NCBI GenBank assembly: GCA_007748055.1 | Contig: CP036279.1 | Span: 3,286,001-3,350,000, forward strand | Direction: 5' to 3' | Length of the DNA stretch: 64,000 bases | Source of the DNA: Kolteria novifilia | GTDB taxonomy: Bacteria; Planctomycetota; Planctomycetia; Kolteriales; Kolteriaceae | In this document: positions 56,301-64,000 of the stretch, one piece after another | Position numbering within the stretch: position 1 is the stretch's first letter | How the letters are laid out: every line of letters begins with the position of its first letter | The notes under the pieces: generated by a model | Databases searched by the model: none | Told to the model about the DNA's origin: nothing | What the model saw: only the letters and a program-made list of their open reading frames with translations | Made by a program: the position numbers and the translations under genes

Positions 56301-59300
56301 ACGTGGCGAATGTCGACGCGACCGACTTTGGACTCGCTCTCGTGGGAGTCACGGCCGACACACCCGTCGGCGTCGACGACGCGGGGGACGCGGACGCGTC
56401 AACCTATCGGGTGACGGTCTCCAACGTTTTCGGGGCCGGCCTCTTGGGGCTGGACATCGCTGCGACGACCGACATCGTCGACGTCGTTGGGAATGCCCTC
56501 GATCAGGATCTGGAGATCAATCAGGTCTACACGGTGGCCGCGCTCCTCGAACCGGTCGCCGATTTCGTGGCGCCAAGCAACGTGGCGCCCGATCAGTCCG
56601 TCCAGTTCGACGGCAGTCCCTCGTTCCATCAGAACCCGATCAAGAGCCTCGTCGAGTACACCTGGGATTTTGGCGACGGCAGCCCGACAGAGCAGGGCGT
56701 CACCGTTTCCCATGCCTTCTCCACGTTTGGGACCTACACCGTCACCCTTACGGTCACGGACAGTTCCGATCCCGCGATGAGCGACTCGGTCTCGTACCTC
56801 GTCGCGGTCGATCAAGGGAATGTCTCACCAACGGTCTTGTCGGCCGGCGGTCCATACTCCATCGGCCAGACCGACGACGTGATCGCTCTCCTCGCCACCG
56901 CGACCGATCCGAACATTCCCAACGGCGACTACCTGACCTTCGAGTGGGATCTGGACAACGACGGAGAATACGACGACACCACCGGGCCGACGCCGAGTTT
57001 GACGAGTGGGCAAGTCGCGGGCCTCGGGCTTGGACTCGGCGTGCACACCATCGCGCTGAGGGTGACGGACATTTTCGGCGAAGAGGCGTTCGGCTCGACC
57101 ACACTCGAAGTCATCGATAGCGTGGCCCCCGATGCTCCCACGATTTCGATGATCGCGGATGATGCCGGTGTTCCTGGCGACCAAGTTACCAATGATAACA
57201 CGCCAACGCTGTCTGGGGCGGCCGAGTCGTTTGGTCGCGTCGAGGTTTTTCTCGACGGGGCGCTACTCGGATCGACCAACGCCGACGGCGAGGGAAGTTG
57301 GGCGTTCGCGGTCGTGAGCCCGCTGGCGGACGGCACTCACACGTTCCGCGGCCAAACCACCGATCAAGCCGGGAACGTCAGTGGGCTGTCGGCACCTTTC
57401 GAGGTGACGATCGACACAGAGGCCCCGCGAATCGAATCGATCGACTCTCTCGACGCGTTTCCGACGAATGTTCCGACCGTGAACTTCTTGGTCACCTTCA
57501 ACGAGGCGGTCCTCAGTCTCGACTCGGTGGACTTCGAAGTCACCACCTCGGGTACCGCGACCGGCGTCATTCAGCAAGTCACCCCCAATGGCGTTGCTGG
57601 AGACGAGTGGATTGTCACCGTCGCCGGCGTCGCCGGTGATGGATCGTTGCGGCTCGACTTCGTCGACGATGGCAGCGCCGTCGATCTGGCAGGCAACCAA
57701 ATCGACGAGGCGGGGCTTTCGGAGGGACGGTTCGCTGGTGCGGCGATCGTTATCGACCAGTCCGTCCCGGAAGTGACCTCGATCGACCTCCTTGGCGGGC
57801 CCAGTCCCTTTAGTGAGTCGATTACCTACCTGGTGACGATGAGCAAAGTCGTCTTCGGGGTCGACGCGTCCGACTTCGCCCTCTTGAAGACTGGCAATGT
57901 CACCGGTCAGCTCGGCGTGCAGGCGACGAGCGACCCTCTCGAGTACTTGGTCACCGTCTCGGGCCTTCGGGGCGACGGAACGATCGAACTGGCGTTGGCT
58001 CCGGGCGCGATGATCGTCGACGGAGCGGGGCAGTCGGTAAGCGGGCCATTCCTTGGGGACGATGTTCACATCGTCTTCGATCCGATTGGCGACATCGAGA
58101 CCGGACAGTTCTCCGTGGTGACGACCGACATCTCGCCCGCCGGGTTGAGCGAAGGTCGACGCACGGAATTGCTCGAGGTCGTCGTTTCGAACAATGGGAC
58201 GCCTGGCGATCACTCGCTTCTGGTCGAAACATTCACGTTCGCCGTGGATCAGACGTCGTCCGATCCGAATTCCGTCATCGAGTCACTGACCCTCTACCGC
58301 GACATCAATGGTGATGGGGTGATCGATCCAGCGGTCGACGTGACCGTCCAGCACTTCGACACGATCAGCCTCTCGGAGGGCTTGTTTTCGATCGACGTGT
58401 TGGGGAGTGGTTTCGCCGAGGTCGGACCCGGAGCGTCGGCCACGTTCGTCCTCATGGTGGAGTTGACCGCGGACGCTGGGGACCAGGCGCCGCCATCGCT
58501 TCGAGTCACCCATCTGTCGGGATTGGCGAGCGCTCGCGACTCGGTGACCAACATTCTTGGAGTTGTCCCACTGACGCAGTCGCCGCCGGGCGTGACGGTG
58601 GCCGCCTCGCTGAGTGTCGCCAGTTCAATCCCCGACGTGTCGGTCTTCGAGGACGCTCCGACGACCTTCCTCAACCTGCCCGCGCAGTTTGGCCCGGGCA
58701 CGACATTCTCGATTCCGCAGGGAGGCGTGAGCAAGCCATCGCTGTTCGCGCAGGCACCCTACATCGACGGATCGGGCCGTTTGGTGCTCGACTACTTGGC
58801 GAACACGTCGGGCACCTCGAGCATCACACTCGAAGTCACCAATGCCCAGCTTGGGTTCTCGTTCTTCGTCACGTTCAACGTCAACGTTCTCTCCGTCAAC
58901 GACGCGCCGACAGGTCCGACCTTCTTCGCCGCCGGAGCCGGTCAAACGACGATCAATCTGCCGTCGCTCTACAGCGACGTGGAACAGTCGGGGGCGGGAC
59001 TGACCTACACGCTTCGATCGGTGGCCAACGGAACCTTGTTCGACTCCGCGGCGATTGTCGGCAACCAGCTCGTCGTCGACTACGCCTCCGCGGCGTTCGG
59101 ACGCACGACGCTTCTTGTGCGTGCCACCGACGCGTCGGGAGCGTTCATCGAGACGACCTTCCAGTTCACCGGCGAGGCGGGGGCGACGCCGATTTCCGAT
59201 CCGTGGGAAGCCAACGACACCGCCGAGTTCGCGACACCCGTCGGTCCCGGTGGCGCGGGCGATCCCGCATCGTTCCTCGATCCCGCGACCAACCCCGCGG

Positions 59301-62300
59301 ACGTTGCCGTTTTCGCCAACGTCGACGTCGCCGGCGACGCCGACTTCTACCGCTTCCGTCTCTCGGCCGACTCGCAAGTCACCCTGCGAACGATCGCCGA
59401 TCAGCTTGGCGGAACCCTCGATACGGTGATGACGCTCTACGATCCCGCGGGCAACGTCATCGCGTCGAGCGACGACCTTGGCGGAAAGGACTCGTTCCTG
59501 AAGGTCTCCCTCGCGGCAAGCGCGGCCGGGGAGTCCTACACCGTCAAGGTGCGTGGGTTCGAACGCTCGACAGGCAATTATCGCCTTCAGATTCAAACGC
59601 AGTTGGCGGGACCACGCATCGTCCGGATGATTCCCGACGAGACTGTCGGCGAGAGTCCGCAGCAGATCCGCCTCTATTTCGACTCGGTCGAACTCGATCC
59701 CGCGACGCTCAGCAGTTCCCTCTTCCAACTGGAACAGGTCGATGCCGAGGGAAATCTGATCGTCGGCGGTGATCGCTCCGAACTGATCAGCGGCGAGAAC
59801 GCCTACGACGCCGAGAACAACCTCCTCATCTTGACGCTGTCGGGCGTGCTCGAGGATGGAAGGTACCGGCTGACGGCCAATGACGAGATCCTCAGTGCCG
59901 ACGGAGTGCCTCTCGACGGGGATGGAATCGGCGGCGCCGGTGGCGATTTTGTCGACTTCTTCAGCGTCGACACGACGGCGCCCGTTTCCGCGGGTGACCT
60001 TCGGGTCATCGGCGTCGCGGGCAGCGATGAGTCGGGAGTGCTCTATCGCTTCGCCGGGGCGGTGAGCGACCCCCATCCCGCGACGGCCGGGGAAGAGATC
60101 ACCATCGAACTCGACGTCGATGGTGATGGCGTGTTCGACGATGGCCTCGCCACCGTCGTCCTCGAGGCTGGTGCGACGACCTTCCAAATCACCTCCACCA
60201 CCGGGATCGCGTCGGACACGGCGAACCCGGTGGTCGATGTCTTCGCTCGCTTTGTCGACGCCCGGGGCAACACCTCGGCGCCCGTCACGGCGACACTCAA
60301 CACGATTGCTCCGAAAGTGACCAAGGTGGAGGCTGTCGGTGAAACGATTGTCGTCACCTTCGACGGCACCAACTTGACCAACGTCGGCGATCCGTCGGTC
60401 TACGAAGTCTCCGGCAAGGTGATCGGCTCGGTTCTCTTCGATCCGGCAACCAACACCGCGACCCTCTCGTTCGAGGACGGACTCGCCGAGGGGAGCTACT
60501 CGGTCTCGGTGCTCTCGGGGCCCAACGGCATCAATCGTGGCGGGATCGCTCTCGATGGAGATGGCGACGCGTCGCCGGGTGGCAACTTCCTCACGACCAT
60601 CGTCGCCGATCGCACGGGCCCCACGCTGGATACGTTCGAACTGGCCCAGGAGAGCGACACCGGCGTTGACGCGAACGACAACCTCACCAACAAGTCCCGA
60701 CCGACGTTCCGCATCGTTGGCGGCGATCTCTTCCCGGTCGGAGCGGCCGGAGAACTGACCGCGCTGGTCGAATTGACCCCGGTCGGGCAGACGCCGCAAG
60801 GGCTCTTCGACGACGGTTCGGCCGTCTTGGGACTTGGCGAGAGTGGCGTCTCCGAGGAGTTCTTCGTCACGATCGACACGCCGCTGCCAGGCGGTGACTA
60901 CCTCGTGTCGCTCAAGCTGATCGATGCGTCGGGCAACGAGCTGCGTGGCGAGAACTTCGACTTCCAGATCACCGTCGACCGAACGGGGCCGAGAGCCCAA
61001 AGCCTGACGTGGGACGTCATCGATGGTGGTGAGGGAGGTGGGCCCGTCGGCGTCCAGTTCTTCGTCGACTTTTCCGAGGAGGTCGACGAGGCCGGGGCCC
61101 TCGACCCGAGCAGCTACTCCCTGCTGGCGGCGGGTGGAGATGGCGGCTTCGGAGACGGAAACGAGACCCTTGTCGAGTCAGGCTTCGAGATCGAGAAGAT
61201 CAGCGCGACACGCTACGTGCTGAACGTCGAGCTCCCCGAAGAGCTCGCCGGGATCACCGACGACTACCAACTCACGGTTCATGCCGGTACCATTTCCGAC
61301 TTGGCCGGAAATCTGCTCTCGGGAAGCCGGTCGATTGAGGTCTTCTACCAGACGGTCGGTCCGCGGGTGGAGACGGTTACCGCCTGGTCTCCCTTGGCGA
61401 GCAACTTGCCGAACAAGATCGAGGTCCAGTTCAACGACCGATTTGGGCTGCGAGGCAGCGACGGGGTGCTCCTCGCCGGCGGCGATCAAGAGTATGGATT
61501 CTCGGTCGATAGCGAGGGAGTCATCACCGAGGGCGAGTCGTCCAGCGAGGAGGAGGGGACCACCGGCGGTCCGCGCATCACGGGCATCGAGTTCGCGACC
61601 GGCGAGAGCTCGACCACGATCACGCTTTCCTTCGACGCGTCGCTTCTCCCCGATCAAGCGGTGCTCGGATCGAACTACGTTCTTCACGACTTGGACGGGC
61701 AGTCGTTCCGCCGCCTGACCAAGACGACCGACCTCATCGAGTACGACGCCGAAGCGAGCACCGTGACGATCACGATCGCGGAATTGCTCGAAGAGGGTGA
61801 CTACCGACTCGACATCGATGGCACCAGCGCCGAGGCCCTTCGAGTGGAGACGGTCAATACGCTCGACGCCTATCTCCTCGAGAAGCTCGATGATGACGGC
61901 AACGTCATTGGTTCCGTCACGCTCGCGTCGGTTTCGTTCAACAAGGACAGCAATCGTGTCCTTATCTCGCTCAATCAAGACGGCGTCCCGGCGGGAGACT
62001 TCGGGACTGACGACGGCTTGGTCGTGATCGAAGGGGGCCTGCGCCGATTGACGGCCGGCACCTATCGCCTGACGCTGGCCGACTCGATCGAGAACCGCTC
62101 GGGGCTGACGCTCGAGGATCCGACCGAGTTCCTCATCGTCGTGACCGAGCCGGATGGCGAAGGTGACGAGATCAGCAGCGAGGCGGTCGCGCCGGTTCAG
62201 ACCTCCCTCGAGACGATCACTCTCGCCGATGCCGAGGCGTCCGAACACGCGACCAAGGACGTCACCAAGCGGGATGACGCGGAGCGGATCCGCGTGGAAC

Positions 62301-64000
62301 TCGAGGAACTTGCCGAAAGCCTCGAGGAGAAGGGGAGTTCTTCCGAGGAGATCGCCACGGCGGTCAACGAACGACTGACGGAACTTTACGCGGAGCTCAT
62401 CGAGTCGATCTATTCCGAGGCGGGCGTCGCGGGCGGAGAGTTCATCGTCGCTTGGGCGCGAGGGGCTCGTTTCCTCATCGCCGATCCGGACGCTCCCGAT
62501 GCCCAAGTCGGTTTCGGGATCGGCCTCGACGCCATCGAGCAGATCGATGGGGCGACGCTCGTGGGCGACCTCGAAGGATTGACGTTGGCCGTTATTCCAG
62601 TCCTCTCGAGCGCTCCGGTCTCGGGCGGGGACTTGATCTCCACCGGGGAGGATGGTTCCTCGGTGGCGCCGTCGCTCGAGTTTCTCTGGGAACGAGAAGG
62701 TCTCGATGCGGTCAACCAACTTGGGATCGTCGCCTTTGGAAGCTACGACCCCAACGCGGACGAAGGTCTTCAGCTGCCGACGGCCTCCGAGATGCTCCTC
62801 GATGTCGATCGCTCGATCGTGGAGGCGACGTTCGATGTCTCCGGGGTGATTGAACGCGACGACCCGAACCTCGGACTGATCAACGAGACCTTCGTTCTCG
62901 AGATCGAGGATATCTTTGGCGCGGAACTGCCCGACGGCATCTACGCTTGGTTCGACCCGGTCGGCTTCGTCCTCGAGGACTCCAACAATAACCGCGTTGG
63001 CAACGATGGCGTCGGCTCCGGCAACCTCAACGAGATCGACAACGCCTATTACTCCAACGACGCGACGACGGAAGTACTTATCATTCCCGATTCGGCCGCC
63101 AATAACTACAGCCTGACGTTGGTCGGTGCCGGTGGCGAGTTCCGGGGCGGATTCAACGTCGTCCAGGACGGGGAAGTGGTCGCGTCGTCGACCTTCCAAG
63201 GGAACGCCTCCGCCGGACAGGAACTGGCGCTGGTGCTCGACTTCTCCGACGTCGGCGCGGATGCCGGTGGGTCGCCGACGTCGCCCCCACCTTCGGTCGA
63301 TCCTGGACCGACGACCCCCGAGCCGGGGCCTGGTCCGACCTCGCCTCCCGTCTCACCCCCACCGACCAACGGGGGAGGAGGCGATCCCTCACCGGGACCG
63401 TCGCCACCTTCGACGCCCGATCCAGGGCCCTCGAACCCGCCGGGCGGTGGGCCCAGTCCGCCCGCTCCTGGGGGAGGGGATCCCGCTCCGTCACCGCCGA
63501 CTGGGCCGAACACGCCTTCGAATCCGTCGGCACCGAGCGATCCCGGTGGAACTCCGAGCAATGGAGGCGGAACGTCGACATCGTTGATCGCGGGAGTCTC
63601 TCCCGGTGATTCGGGAACGAATGCCGGAAACCTGTTGGGCTCCCTGATCTTCACCGCCGCGAACCTCATCCCGCAAAACGGGCTCAACGGCGGCGCGGGG
63701 ATTGAGAATGGGTTTGGACGCGATCGCGGCGATTTTCCGACCGGCGATCTCGAGGCTCTCTCGGGCATCATCGATCAAGTCTTCTCGCGGGCGGCGGACT
63801 CGCTGTCGGTCGAGGACCTTGTCGAGTCGGCGCTCGATCGGGTCGGTATCGAGAGCGAATCGACCAAGAGCGCCCTCTCGAACCTCGCGTCGGCTCTTGG
63901 CCGATCCGCGATGCCGAGCTGGCATGGCGTCAGCGAACTGCTTCAGCAGCTCTTAAGGGCTCGCTTGGCGGGTGATGACTCCGGTGAGGAGAACCTCGAC
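47357..64000 (+). CDS. Giant multidomain surface protein (LEPR-XLL, DUF4347, FG-GAP/VCBS, Ig-like, PPC), open at window end
   Basis: One uninterrupted frame runs 5,548 codons without a stop to the window edge. The in-frame GTG at 47357 follows a TAA at 47342; ATG 47495 is an alternative but would exclude the motif YSIEELERRCLLTASP (about residues 31-46), a LEPR-XLL-type N-terminus of planctomycete surface proteins. DUF4347 follows (about 80-226) with His137 (FAHGEEG) and Cys180 (FWGCDVASGSDG), the likely dyad of this caspase-like fold. Then come SBBP beta-propeller repeats (about 255-705), two blocks of FG-GAP/VCBS calcium repeats DxDGDGxxD (about 715-1430 and 1730-2455), Ig/Big-like domains (about 2630-3575) with a PKD domain (about 3065-3150), a PPC domain (about 3945-4080), further Big-like repeats, and a Pro-rich linker (about 5302-5406). 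Confidence 0.88.
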   Translation, partial: MRIPLTIIPSALLPPSQDRLRRRTRPPSRCYSIEELERRCLLTASPMAPLNVDSPYFLGVDEPDLLGPSTELPAASGDRSNQYVFIDPSIANVDSLMAQLPPSVRVAYLESDRGGLVQMAEVLGGAENVDSIHVFAHGEEGAVQLGSGLVGLDDLESYSDELAQIGASLTEGGDILFWGCDVASGSDGRLFASRVAELTGADVAASIDPTGSEDLGGDWELEFQTGATDATLPFVADQVRGVLLPTASDGFGVFDEAFVLEGGLGSDGIHDIVADDSGNIYVTGRFEGEVDFDLREGVESTLSVAQSGAFVARYDAHGVLDWVTGLGSAVSNVNVEARGLALSNSGKVHVTGWFGGTAEVLGDNTVGIPAIDSLDFSDVFVASFDADNGEVSSLHGFGSSDQDAGWDIAVDEDDNVVVGGYFSDQIAFGADVVTPVGSKDAFVVSFDNQGDVNWHRTYGGNSYFDEVRSVAIGADNSVYATGVFEDQVDFLPSDPGGEVTALQGDVFLVKLDQFGSQQWYHTYEGSGYDEVYDIVVADSGLIYTSGSIGGFTNFDPDNVGHNVSVGSTSAFVAIHDANGDIHDVTAVSTSGTSRGEGVAVDADGNMTLVGYFNGSIDVGSETLTPDGGSGALFLAQFDPSGNPTFARAVGSDNIIEPLGVTLDASGRVLVAGFFGGTATFDSAFGAGWESLGYTSGFVAAYSASPLIPFGSPRQNVSIGYPRAAQLGDIDGDGKLDVVGFDYNTQQFSWYSSDSPLSWYQWEGDISSPISPGTEPLQIELADIDHDGWLDVVASMIDGELIWFRHNGDPLSMWDAPRTIAGGLVDIRDFQIFDADQEGLLDVVVVDSTKVRAYLGGQSPTDSWAMSPVRTTASARSVSVGDVDDDGLNDVIYTLDDGDGFVSPSEGIEIAIGDGSGVFFLEDQLGTLLAGPGFGLTSPENAPHDVVVSDIDGDGDNDIVAVWDEVVNWYENTGDGFSNTPNPISTQIRGVGKITISDLDQDGDLDVLATRLAPEREVVWFANQGDGVFGARQRVGDELYSTNLARPLTGDLDGDGDLDVAIHDGYQLTVAENIGLHKSATFPGSLANQQISSIAQKGPITWVDLDSDGMLDVIGPGSVPGELAFYQQTGYGYGYGGFSGSTLANFAQGFSGLATSDLDGDGVMEIVVAAPDGAWIIEENAGSFDKTLAASDGGIGYTQVALGDLDEDGWLDLVIGDDAGGIRVSLSDGSGRFSSALNYGGGSGSITSLDVVDLDGDGNLDVIWSDSSGGIGWRLGAGDGTVSGSSVGSVAGPVRDVHGVDIDGDGDTDIVATVPDFDGVILIENQGAGSYAGPYSLIGGGSFKPSQIDVADIDLDGDLDIVGLASDLGQDDTIVLYENNQGYFHPVPTEVMTGLPRGRDLALADVDGDGDLDVTWLSFDQGAGQIAWSATQLASVSFDVRAEGSDIVEEGVPTHRFTVEVSHLGRSGDAQVEISTLRFDLDDLTTGEGPPIDWSKVIEDVVVFHDRNFDGQLDGGDEHVSKGFVVSTGNFAELTVDLEVYEDLVPGGDATFFVELILEEGASDLVPNAKFEMGVSGVRTNDVVTGLTVSSLPGEVVGPQAVVADVAGDPHVVSAVGPESSSQPTIEFLVSFSEGVSGVTPSDFDLQFFGNASGGIFDVYAVSSRAYRVVVSVDSNSVPGGIALVVNDIDGSIVDIAGNQLLDGSGVVISDPVSIVEPPVSFDNIDYFQTPSVGQGEYLAQADIDGDGTLDLILAGFDGGFTTGITWHRGNGDLSFDETGLVIRYLPEEKVTSIQTDDVDGDGDVDIVVGTDSRIVWYENQSKGNQWGNDYEITNGAAIEELQLADVDGDGDRDLVALRVDDEFEEGSLVWFANMGGSYDGVFDYYEMQIAGSDTGSNSSIAIADVNGDGTEDVVLLNWSYDELSWFANDGSGSPSPWTRQTIGDTGAVEYESDGYTLLTGDFDRDGDEDIVVGSYSAGGVFLFENLDGKGAFGTPGDLLASGLENLYDVRLVDIDADGDLDLLTSGTAQVVDSPETVVISWFVNDGKGGIAANHTLHEPEVDLAVLSFGDYDRDGDIDFVSLDTSGEYVDSFENRSLHSATVLVQNHLVDGATLDDAQQIEFADLDGDGDLDVVASFGPEVERFGWYENLDGAGTLATVRWIAGNVGTDFRLADVNNDGDIDLVSYDPTDLLRVFENDLRGGGGWQQVVSSPGNNSSGASYDLADMDDDGDLDLVVALEGPFELFWLENDGQGQFTNLQSAQNARIASLDVGDLDGDGDSDIVAVGPQLGGVGPFVIFDNYDDYGSLNRVDGLATGPAGDLVRLGDMNNDNRLDVVVGNSATGDLRIYANNGDGTFSQVYTFSGSGPIDQIEIADLDKDGDLDVMVGRASASGFVLVTNHLQDGNFQVGTVDTGLGSATSFAFGDLDRDGDLDVAAALGASGISWIENQSSPVGIAMDFSLTPSAIDRSQPGTESLLSFIVTHNGHSSDDDISVETLSFAVVDQNGTPVSKSDLEALFDSFVLIEDLDGDGQLGVEETQYTLPSSSARDGLLTFGVGNTMGHGDSTRYLLHAVVASDVGDSPIDSFRIMPLLEGVEASHFLQLAASSMPTIDLEQVAGLQSPAITVLGLPEVVAIDRVGPATTASNVVEFDVTFSHHVAGLDPTDFSLHTTGGVTGVIGSIVVDSPTQWTVTVTGVSGEGELGLDFVDNDTVLSEAAVPIGGPGIGNGDFVGQRYVVDTIAPSAPVIAGISTDSGVNGGDGITTDQTLLISGSAEAFSIVEVFVDGGSVGSTSANGSGNWSYLHGVPLAEGAHVITATATDSLGNISGLSSPYAATIDRTGPVLDAIHRLSPASPVTNADSLVFLATFDEAVTTIDMADFQVSGGSTAGVVSLLSADGGAGLAWSVTVAGGDLDSYSGAVGLDLAPSASIDDLAGNSLVVVEPDTNEEYVLDNTVPEVAITLAGASPTDSSIVVFDVVFSEDVANVDATDFGLALVGVTADTPVGVDDAGDADASTYRVTVSNVFGAGLLGLDIAATTDIVDVVGNALDQDLEINQVYTVAALLEPVADFVAPSNVAPDQSVQFDGSPSFHQNPIKSLVEYTWDFGDGSPTEQGVTVSHAFSTFGTYTVTLTVTDSSDPAMSDSVSYLVAVDQGNVSPTVLSAGGPYSIGQTDDVIALLATATDPNIPNGDYLTFEWDLDNDGEYDDTTGPTPSLTSGQVAGLGLGLGVHTIALRVTDIFGEEAFGSTTLEVIDSVAPDAPTISMIADDAGVPGDQVTNDNTPTLSGAAESFGRVEVFLDGALLGSTNADGEGSWAFAVVSPLADGTHTFRGQTTDQAGNVSGLSAPFEVTIDTEAPRIESIDSLDAFPTNVPTVNFLVTFNEAVLSLDSVDFEVTTSGTATGVIQQVTPNGVAGDEWIVTVAGVAGDGSLRLDFVDDGSAVDLAGNQIDEAGLSEGRFAGAAIVIDQSVPEVTSIDLLGGPSPFSESITYLVTMSKVVFGVDASDFALLKTGNVTGQLGVQATSDPLEYLVTVSGLRGDGTIELALAPGAMIVDGAGQSVSGPFLGDDVHIVFDPIGDIETGQFSVVTTDISPAGLSEGRRTELLEVVVSNNGTPGDHSLLVETFTFAVDQTSSDPNSVIESLTLYRDINGDGVIDPAVDVTVQHFDTISLSEGLFSIDVLGSGFAEVGPGASATFVLMVELTADAGDQAPPSLRVTHLSGLASARDSVTNILGVVPLTQSPPGVTVAASLSVASSIPDVSVFEDAPTTFLNLPAQFGPGTTFSIPQGGVSKPSLFAQAPYIDGSGRLVLDYLANTSGTSSITLEVTNAQLGFSFFVTFNVNVLSVNDAPTGPTFFAAGAGQTTINLPSLYSDVEQSGAGLTYTLRSVANGTLFDSAAIVGNQLVVDYASAAFGRTTLLVRATDASGAFIETTFQFTGEAGATPISDPWEANDTAEFATPVGPGGAGDPASFLDPATNPADVAVFANVDVAGDADFYRFRLSADSQVTLRTIADQLGGTLDTVMTLYDPAGNVIASSDDLGGKDSFLKVSLAASAAGESYTVKVRGFERSTGNYRLQIQTQLAGPRIVRMIPDETVGESPQQIRLYFDSVELDPATLSSSLFQLEQVDAEGNLIVGGDRSELISGENAYDAENNLLILTLSGVLEDGRYRLTANDEILSADGVPLDGDGIGGAGGDFVDFFSVDTTAPVSAGDLRVIGVAGSDESGVLYRFAGAVSDPHPATAGEEITIELDVDGDGVFDDGLATVVLEAGATTFQITSTTGIASDTANPVVDVFARFVDARGNTSAPVTATLNTIAPKVTKVEAVGETIVVTFDGTNLTNVGDPSVYEVSGKVIGSVLFDPATNTATLSFEDGLAEGSYSVSVLSGPNGINRGGIALDGDGDASPGGNFLTTIVADRTGPTLDTFELAQESDTGVDANDNLTNKSRPTFRIVGGDLFPVGAAGELTALVELTPVGQTPQGLFDDGSAVLGLGESGVSEEFFVTIDTPLPGGDYLVSLKLIDASGNELRGENFDFQITVDRTGPRAQSLTWDVIDGGEGGGPVGVQFFVDFSEEVDEAGALDPSSYSLLAAGGDGGFGDGNETLVESGFEIEKISATRYVLNVELPEELAGITDDYQLTVHAGTISDLAGNLLSGSRSIEVFYQTVGPRVETVTAWSPLASNLPNKIEVQFNDRFGLRGSDGVLLAGGDQEYGFSVDSEGVITEGESSSEEEGTTGGPRITGIEFATGESSTTITLSFDASLLPDQAVLGSNYVLHDLDGQSFRRLTKTTDLIEYDAEASTVTITIAELLEEGDYRLDIDGTSAEALRVETVNTLDAYLLEKLDDDGNVIGSVTLASVSFNKDSNRVLISLNQDGVPAGDFGTDDGLVVIEGGLRRLTAGTYRLTLADSIENRSGLTLEDPTEFLIVVTEPDGEGDEISSEAVAPVQTSLETITLADAEASEHATKDVTKRDDAERIRVELEELAESLEEKGSSSEEIATAVNERLTELYAELIESIYSEAGVAGGEFIVAWARGARFLIADPDAPDAQVGFGIGLDAIEQIDGATLVGDLEGLTLAVIPVLSSAPVSGGDLISTGEDGSSVAPSLEFLWEREGLDAVNQLGIVAFGSYDPNADEGLQLPTASEMLLDVDRSIVEATFDVSGVIERDDPNLGLINETFVLEIEDIFGAELPDGIYAWFDPVGFVLEDSNNNRVGNDGVGSGNLNEIDNAYYSNDATTEVLIIPDSAANNYSLTLVGAGGEFRGGFNVVQDGEVVASSTFQGNASAGQELALVLDFSDVGADAGGSPTSPPPSVDPGPTTPEPGPGPTSPPVSPPPTNGGGGDPSPGPSPPSTPDPGPSNPPGGGPSPPAPGGGDPAPSPPTGPNTPSNPSAPSDPGGTPSNGGGTSTSLIAGVSPGDSGTNAGNLLGSLIFTAANLIPQNGLNGGAGIENGFGRDRGDFPTGDLEALSGIIDQVFSRAADSLSVEDLVESALDRVGIESESTKSALSNLASALGRSAMPSWHGVSELLQQLLRARLAGDDSGEENLD

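Noticed and set aside
48254-63925. Long minus-strand frames opposite the giant gene, some over 500 codons
   Set aside because: They are typical antisense shadows of a GC-rich, Asp- and Gly-rich repeat gene. They have no domains and follow its codon phase.

Overview
The window looks like a planctomycete chromosome segment. It is GC-rich. Its right quarter encodes a giant surface protein that opens with a LEPR-XLL-type motif and a DUF4347 domain, and its intergenic spaces carry families of short palindromic repeats of the kind common in Planctomycetes. I see no rRNA, tRNA or CRISPR array. The organism call is an inference from gene content.

Bases 1 to about 45,400 are a heavily rearranged accessory region, built like a graveyard of nested insertion sequences. 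I count two ISL3 copies (92-1665 and 41084-42657, both 1574 bp), three full IS66 copies (3349-6306, 7313-10249, 29041-31998) with two partial ones (2950-3348, 10777-10978), one stand-alone-transposase IS66 of the ISBst12 type (20664-22206) with an orphan end at 23051-23087, one complete ISAs1 (32618-33867) with two fragments (1-91, 31999-32197), and one IS21 (34923-37439). Three elements keep perfect 8-bp target duplications. Removing two of these restores open reading frames: a glycosyltransferase split by IS66, and a 391-codon unknown gene split by ISL3. Elements without duplications sit at chimeric junctions, so recombination or deletion followed insertion.

Between the elements lie recognisable genes. 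A glycosyltransferase and a convergent sulfotransferase occur twice (6469-10776 and 37440-38686); the second locus continues with another sulfotransferase and a methyltransferase, suggesting a glycan or lipid decoration cluster. A four-gene minus-strand operon (17534 to 13551) couples two membrane-anchored Cx5R phosphatases to two polytopic glycosyltransferase-like proteins. Also present are an FGGY kinase with altered active-site residues (11735-13228), a haem-containing fatty acid cis/trans isomerase (18088-20460), an AlaC-type aminotransferase (23894-25156) and groES-groEL (25515-27473) behind a candidate sigma-54 promoter. Orphan defence or immunity-like genes include an ankyrin protein, a double-CXXCG protein, an FRG-domain protein and a retron-like reverse transcriptase cut by an IS66.

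An excisionase-like HTH gene and a tyrosine recombinase (43878-45408) close the accessory region. After them come a trypsin-like HtrA protease with a PDZ domain (45597-46631) and the giant protein (47357 to beyond 64000, more than 5,500 residues), which remains open at the window edge.
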